Assembly (NCBI GenBank): GCA_027924585.1
Contig: BSBM01001666.1
Span: 1,687,001 to 1,751,000 of the forward strand
Direction: 5' to 3'
Origin: Larix kaempferi
Taxonomy: Eukaryota > Streptophyta > Pinopsida > Pinales > Pinaceae
Length of the DNA: 64,000 nt
Shown here piece after piece: positions 11,113-21,187 of this stretch; position 1 is the stretch's first letter, and each line of letters begins with the position of its first letter. The position numbers and the translations under genes were made by a program. Below the pieces are notes generated by a model. That model was given only the letters and a program-made list of their open reading frames with translations, was not told the origin of the DNA and did not search any database.

Positions 11113-12195
11113 TAATTCCAGCCATTAACAATTCCATATTGGAAGTGGGAAATTATCAGCATTGATTTTATAACCGGTTTGCCTAAAAATCAAAAGCATA
11201 ATGATTCAATAATGGTAGTAGCAGATAAGCTTAGCAAAGAAGCTCATTTTATGCCTGTCAAAACTACTTTTAAGGTTGCTAATATTGCTGATGTGTTTAT
11301 GAAGCAAGTGTTTCGTTTGCCTTGAATTCCTAAGGTAATAATTTCTGATCAAGATTCTAAATTTACTGGAAATTTATGCAAGTCATTGTTTAAAGGTTTG
11401 GATACTAAATTAAATTTCAACACGTCTTTTCATCCGCAAATGTATGGACAAACCGAAAGAGTAAATCAGATTTTAGAAGATATGTTAAGAATGTATGTTA
11501 AAGATCAGCCAACTAAATGGGAAGAATATTTGCACTTACTTGAATTTGCTTATAATAATCACTATCAAGCTTGAACTAAACTTCGTCCTTTTGAAATTCT
11601 ATATGGTAGAAAGTGTAATACTCCCATCTCATGGAGTAATCCAGTGGATAGATTGATGCTAGGACCTGAATTATTGAAAGGGTGGAACTAACAGTGAAGC
11701 AGGTACAAGGAAATCTGAAAATTGCATAAGACAGACAAAAGAGTCATGCAGATCCAAAAAGAACTCAGAAAGAATTCCAAGTAGGTGAGCATGTATTTGT
11801 TAAGGTAAAACCCAAGAAAAGCTCTTTTAAGCTGGGAAGTTGTGCTAAATTAGCACTCAGGTATTGTGGACCATTTGAAATATTATCAAGAGTTGGACCA
11901 GTGGCTTATCAGTTAGCCTTACCACCTAATCTGAAAATACATAATGTATTTCATATTTCTATTTTGAAAAAGTATGTACATGATGTTACTCATGTAATCG
12001 ATTGGAATGACATACAGGTGGAACCAGAAGGATATTTTCAGGTGGAACCGGATTGTATCCTCGACAGGAGATAATTTTACTCCGAAATTGCACAATTGGA
12101 CAGGTTGAGGTGCAAGGGAAGCACCTTAGTCCAGATGACGCAACCTGGGAATTGGAGAGTCATATGCGGGCATCATATCCAATTTTGTTCTAGGA
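11113..12195 (+). pseudogene. Element A integrase, core and C-terminal half
   Basis: The integrase resumes with PLTIPYWKWEIISIDFITGLP (first catalytic Asp), IISDQDSKFTG (second Asp) and GQTERVNQILEDMLR (Glu), so the D-D-E triad is intact. The C-terminal part gives SRVGPVAYQLALPP and IHNVFHISILKKYV, and the tail ends DDATWELESHMRASYP. Stops occur at ~11,323 and ~11,573, with a frame change near 11,690. This is the continuation of the zinc-finger half at 4650-4876. Confidence 0.85.
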
Positions 12196-12240
12196 AGACT
12201 CTGATGATGAATAAGCAACATCGAGGATGATGTTGAACTT

Positions 12241-12249
12241 AAGAGGGGG
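12241..12249 (+). promoter_or_regulatory. Polypurine tract of element A
   Basis: AAGAGGGGG sits just after the end of the A polyprotein and directly before a TG dinucleotide (12,250), the expected start of a 3' LTR. It would prime plus-strand DNA synthesis. Confidence 0.7.
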
Positions 12250-13972
12250 TGTTTGTAACCTACCTAGAACTTGAAACATTTTATGTTTGTGGAAAAACAT
12301 TACTCTAAATCTTATTGTAAATTTTTATGTTAATGACCAAGGATGGTCAAGGATGTCTGTAATTGAATATTATTATTATTTAATAAATTAAAATAAGAGA
12401 CAATCATCCAAAGAGGACTATTGAGGAGTGTTCACTGACCCACTAGGAGGAATGAAACTGGTGTAGAAGGCAATGGACAAGTGGCAACATCTGCACTCAC
12501 TTACTAGCTGTTGCAGGGTGCAACTTCCCTAAAAATGTGGCCATGTTCCCCAAGGATGGTGGAACTGAGCAGGTGGCTCATTAAATGTGAAATTGACCCA
12601 AAAGACCTAGGCAATATTTTATAACCATCGAATTGAGCAGAGGGCTCACAAATTTTTCCTTGTGTTGGATGGAAATTGCTATGTTGAGCACACAAGCGAT
12701 TCGATGAGGGGATGCTAGCTAATGAGTTGCAGAGTGAGACTGTCTCATGCTGCTAAGTTGCAGAGAGAGTGATTTGTATGCAAGTCTTCATGATTTATGA
12801 AGTACAAAGAGAGTGTTTTGTATGCAAGTCTTCATGATTGCTGAAGTACAAAAGAGTGTTTTGTATGGAAGTCTTCTTGATTCCCGAAGTACAAAAAGAT
12901 TGTCTTGCTTCTACACAATATATTCATCGTGATGGTTCAGTGAACAGGCTAGGGGGTCCAAAAGTAAGTGATCTTGGATGCTTTCTGGAGAAGGATGGGA
13001 GGAACGGTCCTCTTTGGGTGTTTGTACACCCTATAAGTTATCAAGTTCTACTTTGTTTTTAATTTATTTACTTCTAAACTGTTGATCTATTTCTGAAAAC
13101 TGTATTTATATGTTATCATAGTTTTTAGATGTTTCCTAGATACCAGTTAGTAGTTAGAATGTTAATAGATAGAAATGATATTTACTTCATGTGTAAATGT
13201 TGTATACAGAGATCTGAAATATGATAGTATGATGAATTAAAATCTTTCCTGTATTTTTCCTTTCATCATAGGTGATGTACTCTAGTACAGGAAGTTAGAT
13301 TAAATAAATAAACAATAGATGATCTCATAGATTGAAGTTTCTGATTGAATGCATGACTTATAGTAACTTTTGTTAATAACATAAAGGAAGTAACATTTAT
13401 GATTAAGTAGACAGTCCATTTTACTTCTTCACAAACATACTTAATACAATAGCTATGAAATGCTTGTTTTCGAGTTTAAATCCTATCAGAACTCATAATG
13501 AATATATAGAAGTATAGAATAAACATCTTTTGTAACCTTAGATAAACCCTACAAGTATCGTATCTCATAAACAAAGTATTGTATACATTATTATTATTGA
13601 TAATAAAATAATACAAATCAAAACAAAGATCTTAAATTCTGGAAAACGCATTCACATAATGAAAAAACATATTTTATAAAATACACTATGAAATTATTCT
13701 GATACTGCTCGAAATCCCCAGAAAGGGTCAAGAGGTAGTGTACAATCAAATCGAATACTAGGTAAATTCTTCCATCATAATTAGAATAGAAAGTCGATTT
13801 TAAAGAATAGTTCAGGGTCGAACCCTGTAACTAGTTAACTATATATAACCATGTATTAAAATCATCAACTATGTCAAGGGTCGAACCCTATAGACATCAC
13901 TCATTATCAAATATCATACAATCGTAGGAATTTAGTAAAAACATATTTAAATATGCCAGAAATCAAAACGAT
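12250..13972 (+). repeat. Probable 3' LTR remnant of element A and flank
   Basis: A 3' LTR should start at 12,250 (TGTTTGTAACC). I see no convincing match to the sequence upstream of A's primer-binding site, so the extent is unknown. The stretch is non-coding. It contains three ~43-bp tandem units (12,767-12,897) and, at ~13,816 and ~13,879, two copies of GGGTCGAACCCT. The remainder is AT-rich with nothing recognisable. Confidence 0.35.
12767..12897 (+). repeat. Three tandem ~43-bp repeats
   Basis: Units start at 12,767, 12,811 and 12,854. Each reads GAGTG-T-TTTGTATG-AAGTCTTC followed by TGAAGTACAAA, with a few differences. In this position they may be LTR enhancer-like repeats. Confidence 0.8.
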
Positions 13973-14926
13973 TGCTAGCACCCAAATTGACCCTAAGGTT
14001 GTGGAAAGGTCTCCTTGAGGCAACACGCATAACCAATTAAGGAGATATAAGCTGGCTTCTTTATTCTCCAAAGAGGGATATCTCACAAATTAATAAAACA
14101 AGGCTAGAGATGGATAAAACTGTGATTAAATTGTTGTTGGTTGAAAACAAATGGACACACATTGGGCAGTGGAGTCAAAACAGACAAATTAAGATTATCA
14201 TGGCAATGCTTTGCAAAAAAACCCACGCAGAGGCAAGATAGCTACCGGCTCATAGTCAAAGAGATTTTGTTTGGTGAATAAGAAGAATAGATGAACAATC
14301 CATTAATATAGAGCATATAACATGAATTCTATATCAACTTTAGCAGAAATTTGTGGTGAATACTTGGATTGAAAGGAACAGTGCATAATCTATTTGAATT
14401 CTATTCCAATACTACTCTTATCCAAGCATGAATCAACATAACAATATGGATTAACAATGAACGAAAACATTCACATAAGAAGAGGAATAAACAGACTGTG
14501 AGACCAATAACACATGAATCCCTGGTAAAATTGCTTGCTCGGCCTTGCCAGATTTGATTAAACAGTATCAAAAAATGCTTTACACGGAGAGAACTCACGA
14601 GCTCCAAAAGATTCAAACCTTTTTCATTTGATTCCAGTGATTTTATAGATCTTCATGTCCCTCAGGATCGATCTGTTCCAACAGAAAATGGTTACAGAAC
14701 CAGTGACACCTATGCAAACTGATATGCCACTCCTGTGATTTTGTTTCAACCAAAATTGATAGACTCGGTGAAAAAGTAGGCTAAACTTCCCTTTTACAAA
14801 TTTACTTGACGTTTTTACACTAGGACAGACATAATCGACTAAGTTTCCTAAGTAACTACTTCTCCAGCTAGCATCTTCCACGATCCTCGATTCTTTCATG
14901 CATGTAGCTTCAACTTAGCCTTTCCA
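13973..14926 (-). mobile_element. Solo LTR of the element C family
   Basis: This 954-bp sequence matches the LTR of element C (55,478-55,845 joined to 58,766-59,348) over its whole length and in the same orientation. On the plus strand it starts TGCTAGCACC and ends CTTTCCA. No element C interior lies on either side, so it is a solo LTR. I could not find a matching 5-bp target duplication (ACGAT on the left, TAGGG on the right), so one flank may have been rearranged. Confidence 0.85.
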
Positions 14927-14989
14927 TAGGGTGAATCCACGAATGTGGTTCACCATTTTTGGCGGATTGCAAGGGGAAAATTCATTTTT

Positions 14990-15270
14990 CAGACCCTCAA
15001 TCGAGGTAATTTCAAGCCCTCGATCGAGGGTTTATATGCTCGATCGAGGGTTTAAACATACCTCGATCGAGGGATTTAACATACCTCTATCGATGATGTT
15101 TTAAACCCTTGATCGAGCCAAACCTCGATCGAGGGTTTCGATAGACCCTCGATCAAGGGTTTGTTCGATCCGTCAGAGAAAAAACAAAACAGGGTCCGGG
15201 CGGTTGTGCAGTGGGTTAACAGACCCTCGATCGAGCAAACCCTCGATCGAGGGTTTGCTCGATTGAGTGA
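14990..15270. repeat. Cluster of CCTCGATCGAGG palindromes
   Basis: About eight perfect or near-perfect copies of CCTCGATCGAGG are spaced 15-40 bp apart, often followed by GTTT. The stretch also contains a ~105-bp tandem duplication, seen as two copies of ACAGAGAAAA..ACAAAACAGGG at ~15,172 and ~15,276. Clusters of short palindromes just inside a terminal inverted repeat resemble transposase-binding subterminal repeats. No protein-binding evidence is visible. Confidence 0.8.
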
Positions 15271-15797
15271 ATGCGACAGAGAAAAAAAACAAAACAGGGC
15301 CTGGCCGGCCCGGCCAGCCCTATTTTCCTACAGTGGCTTGACAAAGACAGAGCAATAGCGACTGGGGACCTCGACCGAGCACATGCCCGACGCCACCTCC
15401 CCACAGTGACGCCACCTCCTCACAGTAATGCCATCATGTCATCTATTCCACCAGGTGGGTAGAAATCTACCATTTGTTTTGTTATTTAAAAAAAAATATA
15501 TTTCGTATTTTATGTATAAATTTGTGTTTTTTTATCAAATCTAGGTTTAATTTGGTTTTCTAGAAATGGTTAGGATGTAGGCATTGAAACTAAACCGCCA
15601 TTGAAACTGAAAACCGCCATTGAAACCAAACTTATCGAAAAAAAGCCATTTGATTTAACTAAAACAAAAACCTATTTCAAACCAAAACAAAAACCCATTT
15701 CAAACCAAAACAAAAACCAAATTTGAAATAGATTTAGGGTTTTAGATATTTGTCAGTTATTTGTTTAAATTATTTAATTTATTTTTGTTTTTATATC

Positions 15798-15833
15798 AAC
15801 CGGTAGCATTTCACCCCATAAATGCTACCGGTT
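15798..15833. repeat. Perfect 14-bp inverted repeat (hairpin)
   Basis: AACCGGTAGCATTT (15,798-15,811) and AAATGCTACCGGTT (15,820-15,833) are exact reverse complements around an 8-base loop. It is followed by T-rich sequence. Confidence 0.85.
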
Positions 15834-15854
15834 TTATTTTAAAATGTGATTTTA

Positions 15855-16110
15855 CAAGCAGAAATGCTGCCCATTTTTTTTCAATCCTCCGAGAACGCCG
15901 ATAGGATTGAAAAAAAAAACATTTGAACCTAAAACAGAAAACCATTTCAAAACAAAAACCAAAACTATTTTAAATTTGAAATACTTTTAGGATTTTAAAT
16001 TTATTTTGCATTTATTTGTTTAAAAATTATTTGGTATGTGAATTTGCAAGCAGAAATGCTGCCAATTTTTTTTCAATCCTCCGAGAACGCCAACAAGATT
16101 GAAAAAAAAA
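15855..16110. repeat. Duplicated module with internal hairpin
   Basis: A ~65-bp module beginning CAAGCAGAAATGCTGCC occurs at 15,855-15,919 and again at 16,047-16,110. Each copy contains TTTTTTTCAATC and GATTGAAAAAAA arms around CCGAGAACGCC, so each can fold into a hairpin. Confidence 0.8.
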
Positions 16111-16112
16111 TC

Positions 16113-16290
16113 ATATATTAATATTAATATTATAATATAAAAAATTAAAAAATGAATATTAATAATATATATAATCATATATTATTTATTAATTTTTACT
16201 TAATTTATTTAAAAAAAATAATATTTAATATTAATAATATAATATAAAAAATTAAAAAATGAATATTAATAATATATAATCATATATTAT
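16113..16290. repeat. AT-rich direct duplication (~65 bp units)
   Basis: Two ~65-bp copies of an almost pure A/T sequence (AATATAAAAAATTAAAAAAT, then GAATATTAATAAT) lie at ~16,125-16,190 and ~16,228-16,290. Confidence 0.75.
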
Positions 16291-17071
16291 TAATCATAAC
16301 CATAACCATAACTAACTTGCCAAATTGTCCTAAATAGGATCCCCTCTCAGGCCATGAAAAGTACGTCCACAATGTGAGCATCAATGAAGATAAATTGGCC
16401 TGGAACCATAATGGATAGCTTGGAAAAATTCCCAACATCAGGTGGCCTAACGTCATTAGATGATGTCTCTGAATGATATAAGCCACTACAATGCATTTTG
16501 CTGGACTAGACTACATGTGTTTGGATTAGATTTTTCCACCAGCTTTGTGGAATACAAACTACAATTCAACAATAAAAACACCTTTTTAAAAATATGGACA
16601 TTTCTAAAATGTAAAAATTATAAAAATGGCTAGACAAATAAAACTTACGGAAATGCTCTTTGGAAATTGGCAATGGATGACTATAGGTCCTCTTAGAACA
16701 AGCTCATATTACCTAACATTACTTTGTCAACCTTATTATTTATAAGGAAAATACAATGAAAGAATATTATTTTATTTCTATCCTTTAAGTCCCTTGACCA
16801 TAGCTTTATGATTGTTATTAAAAAATATTGGGACTAGTGGTCAAAGAGGGATACATTCGTGGATTCACCCATCCATTCATTACTAGTCAAGCTAATTTGT
16901 CTCATTAATATATTTTCAAATAATAATAATTTCTTTGTTATTATTTTGAAATGTAATAAACTATATAATGGGTTGTGATTTTGATTTTGATTTTTCTATT
17001 AAATCAAATCATAACATAATTTTTACTTAATTCAAATTAGATTAATTGTTAATTTCAAATTTGCTCCTACA

Positions 17072-17159
17072 GGATATATTAAATTAGAAAATTTTCTGTA
17101 GTTACTCAAATTCGCGGATATATTAAATTAGAAAATTTTCTGTAGTTACTCAAATTCGC
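17072..17159 (+). repeat. Perfect 44-bp tandem duplication
   Basis: The unit starting GGATATATTAAATTAG and ending CAAATTCGC is present twice in tandem (17,072-17,115 and 17,116-17,159) without a visible mismatch, so it is a recent duplication in non-coding DNA. Confidence 0.9.
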
Positions 17160-17637
17160 TTTCTGCTGCTACCAAAAATCAAATATAGATTAATTTGCAC
17201 ATTGCATTTAGATGTAGTTTGCTTTCCTTTTAGAGTGGATTTTGCATTTACGAATTTAGGATCACCTTAACCACAAAGTCTCCTTTTCAAGGATAAACAT
17301 TTTGTTAGCGGAAATGGAAATGGGGCCTTTATTCCCGTGAGAAGTAGATACGCTAAATGGTTTAGGGTTTGATTTAAGAACCTTGATCAAACAACTTCCC
17401 TTACGTTGAAAACTGGTCAATTTTGCCCATCAAAAAATGGCGTAGAAGGAGGGCTGAGGTAAAAATAACTAGTTTATTATTTTAAGTTTCAATTATTTTA
17501 TTAATCATTTATCCTCTGGCTTTGAAATTTTAGTTTTTTATATTTTATTCTTCTACGTCGTTGCACATACACTGTACGGCGGGGTAGATCACAAGCTAAC
17601 CCTTACGAGTTAAGTATTTTCACTATTTTATTATTCA

Positions 17638-19208
17638 ATGGCTCTTTCTGAAACCCCTATTTGGAGATGTGTTTCAGGATGGGTTAACTGTAGCATTCCA
17701 TTTGAGATAATTGAACTCTTGTCGAAAAGAAAATTTGATGGGGAAAGTGAAATATGTGCATGTGAACATGTTTCTCAATTTATTCAAGAATGTATTGCTA
17801 ATGATGTTTACCATGAAGGTGTCATGTGTAGGTTATTCACTTTAATTTTTGGAGACTGAGTTAAGAATTGGTGTGAAACTTTATTAGTTGCATCCATTCA
17901 TATTTTAGATCAATTTGTAGTTGAGTTTTTTTTTGCTTTTAATAATTTTGATTACCATAAATTGTGCAAAGAATTGAATTTTCTCAGGAAAGATAAGGAT
18001 GAATCCGTTAGAGGACTTCACAATTAGGATTATACATCTTTGTAGCAATTTTCCTTTGAATCACATACCTTCTATTACTAAATGGTTTCCATATCTTATT
18101 TGTTTTTCATACATACAAGATCAACCAAATATTAGTCAATATGAATTATGCCTTAATACTCATTCACGAGATAATTTAGATGAAGATTCAGAAGTTGTAG
18201 AAATCCGACATTGTTTGCCAACTTTTTTCACTTTGATCGATTAGAAGGAACAAGAGATTTCTGAAAATGTAAATGTAACTTATGATAATCTTAATTTATC
18301 AATATCTTCTTTATATGAAATTTTAAGAAATGGTGAAGAAAGTTGTCATACTCTCCAAGATAGTACAACTATCTCAGAAGTGAAAGAGATTGAGTATAAA
18401 ATTTGTGATCATGCTATTGAAAAATATTCTCCTAATTTAATTAAACAAGTCTAAGATCCAATTATGGGAGATTCCATTTTTGTTCTACAAATTTTCAATT
18501 AGTTTTTGAATCTCCTCTTTTTGAAAATTCTTGTAATTTGCTCTCATATTTACTTTTCTATAGTGAACATGATTGTATTTCATATTACTTGTCATGTTCA
18601 AATTTTTCAAAAGAGCATACGAAACACGGTGATCAATTTATTTTAGGAGAAGAGATTAATTCACAATTGGAATCCAATACAAATATTCTAATATTCTAAT
18701 AGAGGATGAGTATTCTTCAAAAATATATATATATTTTTTATCTAGAGATGCTTTTCATTTCCTTTCATCTTCAACTTATTTTTCATTGTACCCTGAAATG
18801 TTTGATAATTGTACTTCTCACGTGATCATTCCAGAGCATTTAGAATTTCATCCTGACTGGCCATATTTTAATAGGGTGCAAGATGATAATAACTTATGCT
18901 TAGAAGATGAAAAGAATAAAACTTATTCTCATCAATCTGTTGGTTTATTGTCTTCCACATGGGAAGAAAAGAATGCTTCAAAGAACTTATTTTTCGGAAT
19001 GCCTCCTATTGATTCATCTCCACTTTTATTCAATGGAGAATTTTATTGTTTAAATGATAAACTATTTGAGACTGAATATTCTACTGAAACTAATCATGTT
19101 AATGGTTCTAATATTTTTAATGATAACATGCTTAATATGAAGAGGAATGACATCTCATTTAATTTAAAAAATTCATTGCATGAAGCACCTCAGTTTCGAC
19201 CACGTTAG
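17638..19208 (+). pseudogene. Decayed gag-like reading frame
   Basis: The first open piece (17,638-17,859) reads KRKFDGESEICACEHVSQFI and CRLFTLIFGD. After a stop it continues as VKNWCETLLVASIHILDQF, then HKLCKELNFLRKDKDESVRG. This has the spacing of a retrotransposon gag core (FxG...H..F, then W..L, then F...F). Further open pieces follow at 17,999-18,244 and 18,786-19,208, acidic and Asn/Ser-rich, with no zinc knuckle, protease or RT. I read it as a gag remnant from an unidentified element. A decayed single-copy plant gene is possible. Confidence 0.4.
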
Positions 19209-20690
19209 ATTCTCATTCATTTGGTACAATTACTGAAGCAAATAATTCCATTCATAATGAACATCATTCATCTATAAATTCATCTCAATTTTTCTATATT
19301 GATCATTTTACAATTCATGCTAGGATCGCATATTGGATTGAGGATTCTTAACTCAAGAAGTTTCCAATCAATGGTACAACCTTATTTTTCTTCATTTATG
19401 GATAGATTTTACAACAGTAAGCACAATGCATTTTGTTTAGTCTTTCTTTTACCGACATGCCATTTCCAATTACTGATTGGGGAGATTTGTCATCCTTTTT
19501 CATGCATGTAATTAATGTATGATTCTTACACCATTGTCTATAGTTCGTCTCAAGGATCATGACTGTATCTTTCTTTTCAAATTTTGAACCCATTTGACCC
19601 TCTCGGCAGTCAGCTGAAGTTTCACCAGGTATGAGTCTTTTGCTTGTCAGTTAAGATTTGCTTACTTTGTTAGCTTCTAATGCTTTCTTTTTCCTTTTGA
19701 TTTGTGATATGATTGTATACATGCATTTCTTTGGTGAGAATTTGGTTTGGATTTGGATTTGGTTCAACAGATTCGTAGCTTTTTGCCTTATAGGGTATCA
19801 CCTCTCATTGATGGTACACAATACTTGGTCTACTTTATTAAACCAAACTGGTCTACTTTTATAAACATGTCCCATCAAGAGATCATGCACTCATGAATTT
19901 CAAACGGATTTAATTTTTTAGAAAACCCCGATAGTAGAATTACAAGTTGATATAAAGACTTGTATCCATATTTTTCTTTTCTAATCTTTCAAATCACAAC
20001 TAGACATAGGAAGAGAGCATACTCATGAATATGGTGACTCTCTATATTTTGAAATCTACAACTTTAAAATCATAGTAGAAAAAAATTCACCTCGTATGCA
20101 AACCTCGGACTTTTAGCTCCTGAAACTCTACTTGTTTTTCCTCCTTCATATGCATCCCTTCATAATTTATCCTTCCAATGGTTAGTGGATGGGGTGGTTC
20201 TTACTGCACCACCAAATGAAATTGAAATAATTAAAAACTACTCTACCATTTATATTCAAATGAAATAAATCTATAGAAAACACACCCTACTTAGAAAATT
20301 CCCATGCAAAACTAATCATGTATTTGTATGCCTTCATGCTACTAAGACCATGTTGTCACCAAGTTCTCTATTGACATGAGTTGGATTTGTACTTATCAAT
20401 CTGGGGTGTCTGTAAAATTATGAGATGCCAACAAAATATATGCAGAACTAGGCATCTAAACTAATTCAACTTGCTTAATAGATCATTTCCAAAAGTCAAT
20501 ATTAAACATTGAGGCTATATTCATTTAGTTCACTCAACAATTCAAATAACTCGCTTAGCTCTATCAAACACCAAATCCGAAAAAATAAATCTTGCAAAAT
20601 TGAATCCAAAAATCTAAAACAATGATTGTAGGAACCTTCCTTTCACTCGATGGTTGAGGATCAATAGGAGAAAACTCTAGTCCAGTGGTG
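19209..20690. other. No recognisable feature
   Basis: Up to about 19,600 fragments of the same degenerate frame may continue (FYIDHFTIHARIAYWIEDS). Beyond that I see only AT-rich non-coding sequence with no repeats, RNA gene or domain. Confidence 0.5.
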
Positions 20691-20692
20691 GC

Positions 20693-21187
20693 CTTGAATT
20701 TGAATTGGAATTGAAATTGAATTTGGAATTGGATTTGAAATTTGAAATTGAAATTGAAATTTGAATTTGAATTGAATTTGAATTGGAAATGTGAAATTTG
20801 AAATAGAATTTGAAATTTGAATTGAATTTGAATTTGAAATTCAAATGTGAAATTTGGAATAGAATTTGAATTTGAAATTGAAATGTGAAATTTGGAATAG
20901 AATTTGAAATTGAAATGTGAAATTTGGAATAGAATTTGAAATTTGAATTGAATTTGAATTTGAAATTGAAATGTGAAATTTGGAATAGAATTTGAAATTG
21001 AAATGAGAAAATTTGAAATTGAAATGTGAAATTTGGAATAGAATTTGAAATTTGAATTGAATTTGAATTTGAAATTGAAATGTGAAATTTGGAATAGAAT
21101 TTGAAATTGAAACGAGAAAATTTGAAATTGAAATGTGAAATTTGGATTAGAATTTGAAAGAAAATTAGAATTAGAAATTGAAATGTG
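20693..21187. repeat. Minisatellite of GAAATTGAAATGTG / GAATTTGAATTTG units
   Basis: About 500 bp are built from interchanging short units of GAAATT, GAATTTG, GAAATGTG and GGAATAGAATTTG. A higher-order block (TGAAATGTGAAATTTGGAAT followed by AGAATTTGAAATTT) recurs about seven times. Reading the minus strand gives an artificial Phe/Gln/Asn/Ser-rich protein, which I do not consider real. Confidence 0.85.

Larger units (their letters stand above)
1678..12249 (+). mobile_element. Degenerate Ty3/gypsy element A, interior (split by element B)
   Basis: The order is primer-binding site, gag, protease, RT, RNase H, integrase, then a polypurine tract at 12,241-12,249. Integrase after RNase H marks it as Ty3/gypsy. 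The interior is interrupted in the integrase by element B (4,877-~11,112): the frame breaks after the zinc-finger half and resumes at ~11,113 with the sequence expected next. Every domain carries stops or frameshifts, so A cannot move on its own. Confidence 0.85.
14929..16870. mobile_element. Non-coding element with 18-bp terminal inverted repeats
   Basis: GGGTGAATCCACGAATGT at 14,929-14,946 is the exact reverse complement of 16,853-16,870. The 1.94 kb between contains a CGATCG palindrome cluster, a perfect 14-bp hairpin, a duplicated hairpin-forming module and an AT-rich duplication, and no coding frame. This suggests a non-autonomous DNA transposon. A flush target duplication is not evident (TTCCATA on the left, ATCCATT on the right), so the superfamily cannot be assigned. 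Confidence 0.6.

Noticed and set aside
13800-13900. tRNA gene suggested by GGGTCGAACCCT
   Set aside because: No acceptor, D or anticodon arms can be placed around either copy.
1-13972. Full LTR pair for element A
   Set aside because: The sequence before the primer site and the sequence after the polypurine tract show only scattered short likenesses (for example CTACTAGAA and CTACCTAGAA), not an alignable pair.
14990-15270. Regularly spaced repeats resembling a CRISPR array
   Set aside because: The units are 12-bp palindromes with irregular short spacing, in plant DNA, without cas genes; they fit subterminal or satellite-like repeats.
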